Shown: positions 1-12,735 of the stretch, one piece after another | Layout: each line of letters opens with the position of its first letter | How positions within the stretch are numbered: the first letter of the stretch is position 1 | Source of the DNA: Cymbidium sinense | Taxonomy: Eukaryota > Streptophyta > Magnoliopsida > Asparagales > Orchidaceae | Direction of reading: 5' to 3' | Length of the DNA: 64,000 nt | NCBI GenBank assembly: GCA_021442155.1 | Contig: CM038221.1 | Location: 39,565,648 to 39,629,647 of the forward strand | Notes under the pieces: model-generated | Databases searched by the model: none | Told to the model about the DNA's origin: nothing | The model's input: the letters and a program-made list of their open reading frames with translations, nothing else | Position numbers and translations under genes: made by a program

Positions 1-2246
1 CATGTTGACCCATTTAAGTCAAAATGGGTCAACTTGGGTTAAGTTGACCAATTGGTCAAATTGGGTCAAACTAATGGGTTGGGTCAAGTTCATATGACCA
101 TTTGAAATATTTGTCATCATTGGTTTGGTTCAATTTGATTTATATTTAGATTTGGTTCATTTTATTTCATTTAGGTAAAATAGGTCAAGTTGACCAATTT
201 GACCCATTTAACCTATTTGGGCTAGGTCATGGTTGGTTTATGTTCAGTTGATCATTTGAAATGGATTGGTATCTTTATTTCTAATTAATTTAGTTTATAT
301 TTGGATTTGGCTCAATTTGACCTTTTAAGTCAAGTTGGGTTCAAGGTCAATTGGGCTAGGTTGGGTCTAGTTGGCTAATTGGGGCTTTGGTCAAATTCAA
401 TAAGTGATTTGGAATGAACTTGACCCATTAGTTTCAATTAATTTGGCTTAGATCAAGTTTTGACACATTTTGACTTATCAAGTTGGGTCAACTTGGGTCA
501 AATGGCCAATTAGGCTATGTTAGGCTCAAAGGATGACATAGTCAAGTTCAAACATTGATCATAAATGAGTTTTGATCAATGGTTTCAATCAATTTGGCCT
601 ATGGTGGATTTTTGCTAGTTTAGGTTTCATTTTGGCTAAGTGTTAACTTGGTCAACCCTTAGGTTTGACTGGTTTTACCCAATTTGAGTGATTGATCATC
701 TTATGATGATTGTTGCTCACAATGTGAGGCTTAGTTGGACTTAGTTCAATCCAATTTGGGTAGGATTAGAATTTAGCTCAAAAGGGATACTTTATGTCAC
801 TTTGGGTCAACTGAGCCTAAGTAGGTCAAATGGCTTGGTCAAAGCTTGATTTGAGTTTGATTAAACTCACATGTGAACATATGATTGAAATATAAATCCA
901 TTTACAAGTGGTTTGAAGTAAAATAAGTTTTGATTCATTTGACAATTTCAAGTTTAAAAGGGTGAACATGAGTTTGACTTGGGTTTGAGTTTTGAATTTA
1001 GTTTTGGTTTGATGATTGGATTTTATGTTTATATTTGGATTCATGATTGAAGGGTTGATTGAATCATGAATAAAAATGAAGGGTTTGGCTTGATTTGAAT
1101 TTGATTTGGTTAAGTTCAAGAATTTGACTTGAAAGGCTTAGGTTCAATTTTGATTGAATTTAAGTTTGAGTTTTAAATTTATTTTTGGATTGATGTTTAA
1201 AGTTTATATTTATATTTGGATTCATGATTGCAGGATTGATTGAATAATGAAGAAAAATCAAGGGTTTGGCTTGATTTGAATTTGATTTGATTAAGTTCAA
1301 GAATCTGACTTGAAAGGCTTAGGTTGAGTTTTGATTGAATTTGGATTTGATTTTTGAATTTAATTTTGGATTTTTGAATTTATATTTCATTAATTTTTGT
1401 GAATATAAATGGGAATATAAATGGGTTATGAGAAAATTTCTTGAATTTGAATTGATTTAAATTTGATTTAGACTAAGTCCATGAGAGAGAATCAAAGGAC
1501 TTAGAAAATTTCTGATTTGATTGATTTAATTTCATATTTCATTCATATATTTGAATATAAATGAGAATATAAATGGGTTGTGAGAAAATTTCTTGAATTT
1601 GAATTTATTTAGATTTGATCTGAGCTAAGTCCATGAGAGGTCCATGAGAGGTAATCAAAGGACTTAGAAAATATTTTTGATTTGGATTTGAATTTTGAAT
1701 TTGGTTTGATTGATTTGAATTTATGTTTTATTTATATATGTGAATATAAATGAGAATATAAATGGGTTGTGAGAAAATTTATTGAATTTGAATTTATTTA
1801 GATTTGATCTGAGCTAAGTCCATGAGAGGGAATCAAAGGACTTAGGAAATATTTTGGGGTTTGGAATCCAATCATGGGCTTCAATCATAAGTTTCAATTA
1901 TTTGGAATTGATTCATGATTTGAGAAAATCTATTGAATTGGTTCAAGATTTGAATTAGAGTTGGAGTTGATATGAGTTTGGCTAAAATCAAACAAGTTGG
2001 AATTGATTTGAGTTTGACTTGAAGGGAGGAAGTGAGGAATTTGGTTCAAGCTATAAGGTATACAAATTTTCTTAACACCCCTAAGGCATGACCTGTTCCT
2101 ATGACTAACTCTTATAAGTCTCTAGGGCTAGGTTGAGTATTCACCTAATCACTAGAAGTGTCTTAAGACTAAGGAACTCTTAAAGCCTAAGAGAAGTCCT
2201 ATATCTAAGATGGAGGGGTTGAGAGCTCATCTTAAAAATGAGGTCA
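1..2246 (-). repeat. LTR-like unit U1, 5' part (TTGACC-rich)
   Basis: This is the 5' portion of a minus-strand LTR-like unit. Its terminus (TGACCTCA read on the minus strand) is at 2,246, and the rest of the unit runs off the left edge of the window. It is packed with GGTCAA on the plus strand, together with low-complexity runs such as TTGAATTTGAATT. At about 1,380-1,860 there are three near-copies of a block with 'gaatataaatgggttgtgagaaaat' type words, spaced about 170-200 bp. The whole stretch is a close copy of 39,231-41,492. No coding capacity is convincing; the 97-residue ORF on the minus strand here is Asn/Ser/Lys-rich translation of the repeat. Confidence 0.75.
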
Positions 2247-5200
2247 ACAATGTTATGGGGGTCTTCATTCCTTCATCCCTTCATATCTTCTTCCTTCTTT
2301 CTCTTAATTTGATTTTCTTCAAAGGCATCACAGGGCCTCCCAAAATTAGTCCTTCTAGTCACTGCTCATCCTAATCCCCCATAACATTAATCCTAATTTT
2401 TATAGCAAAAATTACATTTTATGGAAAGTAAATCTAACTATTCCTATAAAATAGAGGTTAGCTAAACATACACACAATCCGAAGCAGTTATATTTCATAA
2501 TTTAGACTTAACACCTTGTACATGGATAACTAAGCCCACATGTCCTAACTTAGACTACGCTTAGGGGGGATAAGAAACCTGGAAAGAGAATATTTATATT
2601 TATTTTTGAGCAACCTCTTAAGCATAATCCCCTGTAGAAAATAAGATTAGGCTAATAACGGCTTAACATCTAGTCTACAAAACATACACCCTAACATTTA
2701 GTTTAAAACATTACATCACAAAATAAAATATACATCACATACATCCAACTTAGGACTAGAAATGGTGGCTTAATTCTAAATGTGTGTTAAGGCTTTGTAT
2801 GGTATGTCTTGCAATATGGTTGTGATTTGTCTAAGTTCAAAAATTGTTTAAGTTAACCATGAGCGTTGGTTTCAATTCAAGTTGTTTAGTTGATTTGTGA
2901 ATTTTACTTTATGTTTTACTTTGTTTCAATTGATTTACACTTAGCATCTAAGTGTTATAAAAAGTGGAAAGAGGACTTATCCTCTTTCGTCCCTACCCTA
3001 AGCCACTTTCTAAAGCATATTTTTATGATTTAATTTTCATTAGTGAATGGCTTATTAAATATTTTTATTAATCATAAGTTTAGGTTAACCTTAAATAATT
3101 CTATCCAATATGAAAGACATCTTAAGATTAATGTAGTTGGATTACTATCACATAGCATATATTAAATCATTCCTTCCCATCACTTATTAACATGCATATG
3201 ATTTAATCCTTAACATACCTATACATATAATATATTTTGGCATACTTAAATGATGGATGAATGTATACATGCTTAGTAAAAAAAAGTACTTTCATTCATT
3301 AATCAAATACACACACATATGAATTGAAGATGTAAGCAAGTACGTCCCATTGTTAACTAGGGAAGTGAGATAATCAAATGACCTCCTTGTGGCTACTTAA
3401 AGCTTCGTATTCCCAGGATTTTCATACTATATACTTGTTATCTTAAATACATATAAATGTATATACAATTATAAAGTTGAAATTCATGCAAATGATGGTA
3501 TTTTACTTAATTAAATTATTTATATATATAGATTAAAGCTCCATCTAAATTCTAATACAAATATACATAGGAATAAAATTAAATAAGTAGGTGCGCTTGT
3601 TAACGAGGGAAGTGAGACAATCAAATGACCTCTTTGGGGCTATTTAAAGCCTCATATTCCCGGAAGTCCAAACTATATACTTATTGTCATTCAAACATAT
3701 GCAGATCCATATATAAACACAGAAAAGAAAGCTATATCTTTACATGTTATGTATTTTGGCTTGAATAATTATGAATGCATGTATTTTTAATAGAAAATAT
3801 GATTTTTATTCTCTAATTAAATATACATACACATGTATGAAAGACATAAATAAGTAAGTGTCATTGTTTAAACCAGGGAAGTATGGTAATCAAATGACCT
3901 CCTTAGGGCTACTTAAATCCTCATATTTTTGGGATGTCCAAACTATATACTTGCTATCTTAAGTATATATGAATGTATATATGATTAGGATAATATAAAT
4001 CATGCAAAAAGTTGCATTTCTTTTGATTGAATTATTTATACATATGAGTTAAAGCTTTATCCAAATTCTAATACAAATGTACATAGGAATAAAATTAAAT
4101 AAGTATGTGTCTTTGTTAACCAGGGAAGTGAGGTAATAAAATGACATCCTTGGGGATACTTAAAGCCTTATATTTCCAGGATGTCCAGACTATATGCTTA
4201 TTAGCATTCAAACCCATGTAAATCTATATATGAAAATGAGAAAGAAAGCTTCACATTCATATAACTAAGCTATAAGAATATGCAAATCCCTATATGTATT
4301 CATAACTATTATCATTCCAAAGATTATTATCCACTTATAAACTTTGAAAAATAGTTTTGAGTTTTTAATAACACACATGTGATAAATTAAGCCAACACAT
4401 GCAAGCTTATATAAATAAATTCAATTTGATTGATTTAAATTTGAAAAAAGATAAATGCATGAGACCACATGACATACAACATTTAAAGTAATTGGGAAGG
4501 AATAGTCGAGCATAAACATATGATTCATTCAACCACACTAATTTCTAAGGACAGTCATATCAAATAAAATTACTTAAAGAAAACCAAAGCTTCTTATTAA
4601 TTTGATTTTCAGATTTTGGATTTTAGTTAAGCTTTAAAGAGGAGAAATTATTTGTGTTTTAATCTCATTCCCATGTTGGTGATCTTAATTAGGTTAAGGA
4701 AAGATAATTAGATGAATTTTATGGATTAATTAAGTTGGATCATTACACAAATTATTTAATTATCCTTTCTTATGCTTCTTTAATTTAATTAACCATTTAA
4801 TCATGAGCCACAAATGATATGAACATGTGAGAAAGTAAAATTTCAATGCTCCTAAAGGACCTAATGCAATTGGTAAATATTAATTAAGCTAAAAATCTAA
4901 TTAAGTACTTTTATGATTTTCCCACACCTATGGGTTAATCATAATTTTCTTAAAGGGTCTTTATATTATTAAACACATAGAGAGGAACCCTTGATCTCAT
5001 TGCTAATTATATGATGTGATTAACATTTCAATTTGATTTGATTTAGGCACTTAATTGATTAATTAAGTACTTAATTAATTCCCATATTAATTATTTTTTT
5101 CAATGAAATGAATTTGGAAAAGTGATTAGGAAAGAAGTCCTAATCACTCTCCCTCATCATCTCACTATTAATTAGTAATTAATGAGCTTTAATTAATTAA

Positions 5201-8200
5201 ATTTTATTATTTAGAATATTAATTAATCATTATATTAATAAAAATGGGTAATGAAGATTTGAAACATCAATTTTCTTAATTACCTAGGCAATAAATTTTA
5301 AGAAAATCTTGTGAGGCAGAGGTCATCCCACTAAATTAACACACCAAGTTTAGAATTAATTGCCTAAGTAATTAAGGCTTAAGTAAGGTAATTAAGTACA
5401 TATTGAAACCTAATTAAGTCTTAATTACTATTCAAAACCAAATGGAAATAATTTTAATAAAATCACCTATGTTATACCTTTACAATGAGTATTTATTTGC
5501 ATTTTTTTCTGATTTTTTTATAATTAGTTATGATTTTTCAAAGTTTTAGAGATTAAAATGGATTATTAACCCTTAATTAAATATAATCCTATCGGTGCCA
5601 TGTGCATCGCACTGTGGGATTGTTTATTTAAATGATCCTATGCAGCACTAATGGGGCGGTGGCAAACGCGCTTTCATGCCATCCAATCTAAGATCGGATA
5701 GTGGGGATTAATCCTGTGGTCCCTAAGGTAATTAATTAGAGGTTAATCTATCTAATAATCATGGTCGTTCGTTCTAATCATGCGGAATGGATGGCAGATG
5801 ATCCATCATCCCCCAAGCGACGAAAGATGGATACCGTCCTACTTCCTCTACTTAATCTGAGCTCACCAGAGCTCGTGAGATGCTGAAATCGATCCCAAAA
5901 TGTTCAAGGAGTGGATCTAAGGGGATCTAATAGTGGGAACCACATGACATCAACATTTCTTTCACAAAAGCCCAAAAAATGGAAAATCTTGATTTGTTAA
6001 AAAAACACCTCGTTGGAGCTCAGACCGTCGGCTAACTGACCAAAGTAGCTTCAGCTTATAGAGGAGAAACCCTACTAAGAAGATGGCACCTTGACTCCCT
6101 ACCTGTAACTATGTGGACCAGTCGTCGCCAGAATCCTCACCAGAGTTGGTCTAGGAGGCGATTCAGTGCTCAAATTGCTCGGAGGAAGGTTTGTGTCACC
6201 TTGCTGAAGCTCAATGAATGTGTGGGAAGAGTTAATCAGAGAGGGATTGAGTTTGGAGAAACTTGGACATAGCTAAGCCTCGGGTACGCTCTGGTTGGTG
6301 TTTTTCGGTGATGGGAGGCTCGAGAAGCACGAAGGAATGCTTGAGGAGGTCGTCTCTGAGTGCTCTAACTCTGAGAATGTCCAAGTGCTCGATTTGAATT
6401 GAATTGAGAGGGGTATATCCCCTCCTACATTGGATCAGATTGATGGGATTGGATTGGCCTCTTGTGGCTGTCCGGTCGTCTCAAGTGGCCGGAGGTGGAA
6501 AGAATATGCTAAGGTGGCTCGGGTTTGTTGGTCAAGTGACTGAGGTGGCTGCCTTGAAGTTTCTCCATCTCATTTAGATGAGCCTTGACTAAGGGTTGTC
6601 CTAACCCCTTTGGGTCAGGTTAGCCACATAGTTAGGGTCTATTTTTAGCTTTGGGTGGCTGTCAAATGCAAAGGAGGGTTGTTGACCCCCTAAAAATAGA
6701 TTTTATCTCATATGGGAGGCTTTACCCAACTGATAATGGGTCAATTCAGATCTAAATTGGGTTGGGTTTGATTTGGGCTGATCCAATGTAAGCCAAGGAT
6801 GGGTTATGCTAAATTTCAATGGGTTGGGCTTAGATTTGATGGGTTTGGCTCAATTTGACCCATGTATGTCAAATTAGGCTAGGTTGGGTAAAGTTGACCA
6901 ATAGGTCAAATTATGTCAAACCAAGGATTGTGTCAAGTTTAAATGAGTATTTGGAATATTTTGGTTCAATTGGTTCGATTTAATTTTCTTTGGATTTGGA
7001 TTTAGCCCATTTGAGTTCATATGGGTCAAAGAGGTCAAGTTGTCCAATTTTGCCAAATTGGCCAAATTAGCTTAGGTTAGATATTAGTTTAGGTTCAATT
7101 GATCATTTGAAGATGATTGTAGGCTTTTATTTCAATCAATTTGGATTTAAGAATGGTTTAGACCAAATTGACAACATTTAGGTCAATTTGGGATAAATAG
7201 GTCAATTTGGTTTAATCAAGGCTTTGGTCATGTTCAATGATCAATTTTGAATGAGCTTGAGTCATTGGTTGCAATCAATTTGGATTGGATTTTGATTTGA
7301 CCCAATTTGGCCTTTTAGGTCAAATTGGGTCAACCTAGGTCAAAGGGCCAATTGGGTTTGGTTTGGCTCAATTTATGGTCAAATCATGTTTAAGGATTAA
7401 TTTTAGGTTGGTATGAATCATTGGTTTCAATTTATTTGGCTTAAGATGAGAGTTAGTTCATTTGGCTCATATAGGTTAAGAAGGTTAACTTGGTCGCATG
7501 AACAAATTGACTTGGTTTGACACAATTGATTGTTATTGATCAATCAAGGATGACCAACAATCATCATAGGAGGTTTCAATTAGTTTGATTCAAACAATTT
7601 GGGTTTTATTGAGATTTGGTTCAAATGAGTTATTTAGGTCACTTTGGGTCAAGTGAATCTAAAAAGGTCAACTGGCTTGATTTTGGGTTGAATTAGATTT
7701 AGATGAATTTGGATATTGATTTGGGATTGGTTTATAGCTTTGATTGTAATTGATTTGGGTTTAATTGGATTTTAGCTCATTTGAATATGTTAGGTCAAAT
7801 GGGTTAGGTTATGTTGATTGACTTGATTTTATCTTGATTAATTTGATTGTAGATTTTGGTATGGCTTGGAATGATGATTGAAGGATTGATTGATTTATGT
7901 GAAAATCAATTGAATTTGGCTTGAATTGAAGGAAATTTTTGCTAAGTCCATAGGATTAAATCATAAGCTTAGGTTTGGGTCATGGTAGATTTGATTTTGG
8001 TTTGGAGATTTGAATGTGAGTTAAGATTCAATTGGAATTGGTTATATTGGTTTGATGTTGGATTTTGGCTAAGAAGATAGGCATGGGTTTAGTTTGGCTA
8101 TAGGCTGGGTAGGTTTCCCTAGGTCTTAAGGCATAGCCTAATCATATGATTAATCCTTCTAAATCTCTAAGTTTAGGATAAGTGTTCACTTAATTACTAG

Positions 8201-8290
8201 AAGTGTCTTATGATTAAAAAGCTCTTAGTGTCTAGAAGACTCCTAGACTTATGATGGAAAGATTGGATCCTCACTCCAAAAGTGAGGTCA
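2247..8290 (-). repeat. LTR-like unit U2, truncated just upstream of its TATA region
   Basis: A minus-strand unit. It starts at 8,290 with TGACCTCACT, followed by a 7-bp hairpin (arms 8,269-8,275 and 8,281-8,287). Reading toward lower coordinates it has the GGTCAA-rich zone (about 8,140-6,840), a GC-richer island (about 6,700-5,600), TTAATTAA-rich sequence (about 5,580-4,300), and four copies of a ~100-bp sub-repeat. It then ends near 2,250, at the point matching 12,680 of U3, just before the TATA box. It therefore lacks the promoter-proximal hairpin and leader that U3 has. Its near-identical partner is U7 (41,493-47,579). Confidence 0.7.
3333..4208 (-). repeat. Four ~105-bp sub-repeats inside U2
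   Basis: Four related segments lie at about 3,333-3,440, 3,581-3,688, 3,850-3,960 and 4,100-4,208, a spacing of about 250-270 bp. Each carries GGGAAGTGAG, then AATCAAATGACCTCC or a close variant, then GGGGCTACTTAAAGCC or a variant, then a pyrimidine or purine cluster and ACTATATACTT. The linkers differ from copy to copy. U7 has the same four (about 42,575-43,450). U3 and U8 have two each in the opposite orientation (about 11,255-11,360 and 11,497-11,605; about 50,530-50,640 and 50,770-50,870). U6 has one recognisable copy (about 36,293-36,390). Confidence 0.75.
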
Positions 8291-11200
8291 ATATGAACTA
8301 AAAGCTCCAAATTAAGTCAAAACCCATTATAATTCAAATCAACTCAAATCAACAACGACAATCATTCTCAAATGATCAATTGAACATAAATCTAACCCAT
8401 GCCCAAAGCAAGTTTATCCAATTTGGTCAAATTGGTCAACATTACTCATTTGACCCAAATTGAACCATATGAACCAAATCCAAATCTAACTTAAATTGAA
8501 TCAAACTAATTTCACTCACATATTTTAAATGACTAATTGAACTTACCCAAACTATTGGTTTTACCCAATTTGGTCAAACTGGTCAACTTAACCCAACTTA
8601 GCATGACTCATCCTTGGGTCACCATGGGCCTAGCCAAGTGGGCCTAACCCATGGTGAACCCAGTTTGGGTCAAATCCAATGAACCAAGTCCTCCAAATAA
8701 GATAAAATCTCCAATTGGATGGGTTCTCCAACTCCCCACCCCATGGCAACCACCTTTGGCTCTTCTTGAACAAAAGGACCATTGACCCAACCTAAACCAA
8801 GGCTATTGGGCTCAGCCTTTGGCCATGAGAGGGTGAGTTCACCGATGGAAACCCATTGGTTCACCTAAGGGTGGTTGTACACCACATGCTAGACAACTAC
8901 ACTCCCTTAGCCTCTCACTCTCAGCCGCTTCAGCAATCCACTGCCACCTCCGACCACCTACCCCGGTTGAATGATTGTCAAAGGCTGAACCAATCTCAGC
9001 CCTTGGTTCAGCTAGGAAGGAGAGTATATTTCTCCCTGTGGATTTAGACTCAATGGAGACCTTCTCCCATAGCATTCTTTACAATCTCATACCCTTTCCC
9101 AAGCACTTCGTGAGCTCCACCGCCAACGAGACCAGCCCCCAATCGAACCCAAGAGCTCCGTCTGTCTAAGTTTCCAAAATCTCCAAAAACCCATCCAAGT
9201 TTCCAAAATCTCCCTAAACCCAAATTAACTCTTCCCACACCTTCACTTCACCTCCGGTAAACCAAAATGAATCATTTCCTGAGTGATTAGACCACCAGAA
9301 GACGTCCTTAGACCAACTCCAACAAACTTCATGGTGGCATTTGGTCCATAGAGCAATCGGTGGGGAGGCAGCTCATGATCTTCACAATAGGGCTTCATTT
9401 TTGCAAGACAAGCTACCTCTATTGACGGACTATCGATCTATAGCTCTAGCAAGGTAAAAATATTGTAACCATAGTTTCCCCCCTATGTGTTGATTTTTTT
9501 GAAGTAAATTATGTTTTCATGAGATTTCCACCATAAGATCTCTTTGGATTCATTCCCTAATCATTTTGGAGTAAATTTTGCCATCGAATAAGCTCTGACA
9601 AGCTTGGCTCGAGAGGCGGAAGGCAGACGGTGTTCGACTTTTAGCGCTTAGGGGACGACAAATCATTGGTCATTCATTCCACATGATTAGAATGGATGGA
9701 CATGATTAATCGAGCAAAAAATTTTGATTTAATCCTATAAAATCATGGGATTAATCTTTTTTATCTGATCTGAGATCAGATAACCGGGATGAAAGTGCGT
9801 CCCCCGCCACTAAGTCAGATGATGTGTCGGATGATTTAAGTAACCAATACAGTGACACCACATGGAAAGCATTGTCGCGTCAGCTTCCGCATGGCGCCGA
9901 CGGTTTAAAGAATTAATTAAGACTTAAAATATAATTAAATGATCAGAACTTCACAAAATCATAACTAATTGGAGAAAAATCTAAAACATACTAATAAACC
10001 CATTTTGAAAAGGTTAGACATAGGAGAATTTTAAAAAATAAAGTTGTTAACATTTTCTAATGAACAGTTCTTAATTAAGGTTTGAAGCTTAGGCTAATTA
10101 CCTTAATTAAAGTTCAATTGCTTGGCTAATCATTCCCAAATTTGGTGGGATGATTCCATAGGATGTCCTCTGCCTCCCATAATTTTGTTTAAATTATTGG
10201 TCATGTATTTTAAAGAATTTAAAATTTCAATCCTAATTATCCTCATTAATTAATTTAATATTTATTAAAATTATTAAATAGTGAAAATTAAATATTTTAT
10301 GATAATTAATCACTGTGAACATTGAGAATACTGAAGAGAAATAATTAGGACATCTTTCCTAATTATTTTTCTAAATGTATTCCCTTTTAGAGTGTTAATT
10401 AGTTCATGTAATAATTAGGGATTAATTAAAAAATTAATGATAAGATAGAAATCAAACTAAACTAATGATTGATTTAGATAATTCAAATATAACTCATCAA
10501 TTTTTTCCTTCATGTATTTAATAACATGAAGCTATTAAGAAAATTATGGTTGACCCATTGGTACGAAAAAATCATAAGAGTACTTAAATTAGATTCTTTG
10601 CTTCTTTAATCTAGTTAATTCTTATGCATGAGCCTAATTGCATTATGTCCATTTAGGTGCATTGCAAACTTTAATTTATAAGAACATCATTGGAGGGTCA
10701 TGATCAATGTGCTTAATGACTTGAACCTAATCAATCCATATAACCTACCTAATTACTTTCTTTGAATATATTAAATCACCAACATTGGATGGGGTAAATA
10801 CTAAGTATCATCTCTCCTCTTTAGGTCTTAATAATTCAAACACCAAAATCAAATTTCATAGGAATTTAGTAGTCTTAAGAAATATTTATTTGGCTTGATT
10901 ATTCTTAGGACTTAATATAATTGAATATGTTATGTGGCAATGTTTAATTATTTCTTTTCAAGAATCATAAATATACATGCCATTTGTGTCATATCTTCAT
11001 GCTTTCAAAACAAAAGAGAATCAAAAGAACTTGATTATATCTAAGTCGCATGTGTTGGATAAATGTTATTATATAGTGTGGCTATTATTACTAATAAATC
11101 CTAAATTATTTGAAAACTACAAACTAATGATATAAAATTTAAATTAATGTTGGCTATAAATATTCAATAAAAAATACATCTATTTATAATTTAAACATGG

Positions 11201-12711
11201 TTAAGGATTATTTTATTTTTATGTACATGTGTAAGTTTACATATGTTTAGAGTTAGCCAGTATATAGTCTGGACATCCCAGGAATACAAGGCTTTAAGAA
11301 GCCCCAAGGAGGTCTTAGATAATCTCACTTCTCTGGTTTAACAATGGCACGTACTAGCTTAATTTCATTCATGTGCATGCATGTGCTAGAATTTGGGATA
11401 GAAATTTTTTTTACATTAATAAAGGATTTACTCTTACATAAAATTTGCAAGATTTTTATTCATATGCTTGTGTATATATTTACATGTATTTAAGTTAGCA
11501 AGTAAATAATCTGGACATCCTAGGATTACAACGCTTTTAGTAGCCCCAAGGAAGTCATAGATAATCTCACTACCCTAGTTTAACAATGACATGTACTTGC
11601 TTAAATCTTTAATACATGTGTATATATGCTTAACTAAAGGATAGAATCTTTCTTTTCTACCAAAGTACATGCATTAAAAATCATCAAGTGTGCAAAAATA
11701 TATATTGCATGTATAAATATGTGTATTAAATCAAGTATCATGAATAATAAAAATGAAGAAATGTCATGAAAAGAAGTGGTGGAATGTTATCCATATAATG
11801 TGATTTAGTTTTATTTATCCTGAGATGTCTTTCATGTTTGAATAAGATCCCTTAAAACTAACCGAAACTTAGGTTAATAAAAAAACTATTTAATAAATGA
11901 TTCATTTAAGAAACCAAAGCCATAATAATATACCTTTAGAAAACAACTTAAAGTAGATAATAATTAGATAATCAAGTAGGCATTAAATGAAACAAAACAA
12001 ATATATAAATTAAAATTAATCAATTCATTTAAAGATTTGAAGTGGAACCTCCTCTAATATTTAACATAAATATTTCTGAACTTTAGATAATTATACTTCT
12101 AAAACCTTAACTAATACATACCACACTAAACATTAGCACACACATTAGAATACTATATCACAAATTCTAGCCTAAGGTTAGGCCAGTGTATGTAGTGGTG
12201 TTATATTTTATTTTATGATGTAATATTTTAGACTGGATGTTAGGATTGTTTATGTATAGACTAGATGTTAGGTCATTAATAACCTAATGATATTTTCTTC
12301 AAGGGATTATGCTAAAGGAGCTGCTTTAATGATAAGTAAATATAAATGTTCCTGCTTGCATGTTGCTTATGCCCCTAAGCATAATCCAGTTAGGACATGT
12401 GGGCTTGGTTACCTAAGTGTGGGGTGTTAAGTCCAAACATATGAAGTGTAATTGCTTGACTTGTATGTTTTTTTAGCTAATGTCTATTTTGTAGGTGTAG
12501 TTAAATTTCATTTTCATAAATATGTAATTTTTTTTGTAATAGGATTAGGATTAGTGTGATGGGGTTTAAGAAGAGCAGTGGCTAGAAGGCAAAGACTTGG
12601 GAGGCCCTATGAAGCCTGGAGCAAAACATATCTAAAAGAAGAAGAAAAGGAGAGTGCAAGATTGAAGACCCTCATAGCATTTTTTTTCATTTGTAATTGT
12701 AATTCAGGTTG

Positions 12712-12735
12712 TATAAGGGTAGAGCTCGGCTACCC
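12712..12735 (+). promoter_or_regulatory. LTR core promoter of U3: TATA box with adjoining hairpin
   Basis: TATAA (12,712-12,716) is followed directly by GGGTAG (12,717-12,722), a 7-base loop, and CTACCC (12,730-12,735). The same arrangement recurs in U4, U6, U8 and U9. The U5 and U10 versions are decayed. By analogy with LTR retrotransposons this would be the U3/R boundary, with the hairpin falling at or near the RNA 5' end. That role is inferred. Confidence 0.6.

Noticed and set aside
826..1119. 97-residue minus-strand ORF, also seen in the duplicate at 40,149-40,491
   Set aside because: Asn/Ser/Lys-rich translation of low-complexity LTR sequence. The duplicate breaks the frame, and there is no domain.
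1..2246. TTGACC-rich zone as a tandem satellite
   Set aside because: There is no fixed period. The words recur irregularly and the zone occupies a fixed place at the 5' end of each unit.
3360..4190. Hairpin GGGGCT...AGCCTC within the LTR sub-repeats as a conserved RNA fold
   Set aside because: Pairing holds in some copies but is lost in others (for example 4,152-4,170) without compensation.
3333..4208. Regularly spaced repeats as a CRISPR-like array
   Set aside because: Repeats are about 105 bp and diverged, spacers about 150 bp, in plant nuclear DNA and inside an LTR. This is not CRISPR.
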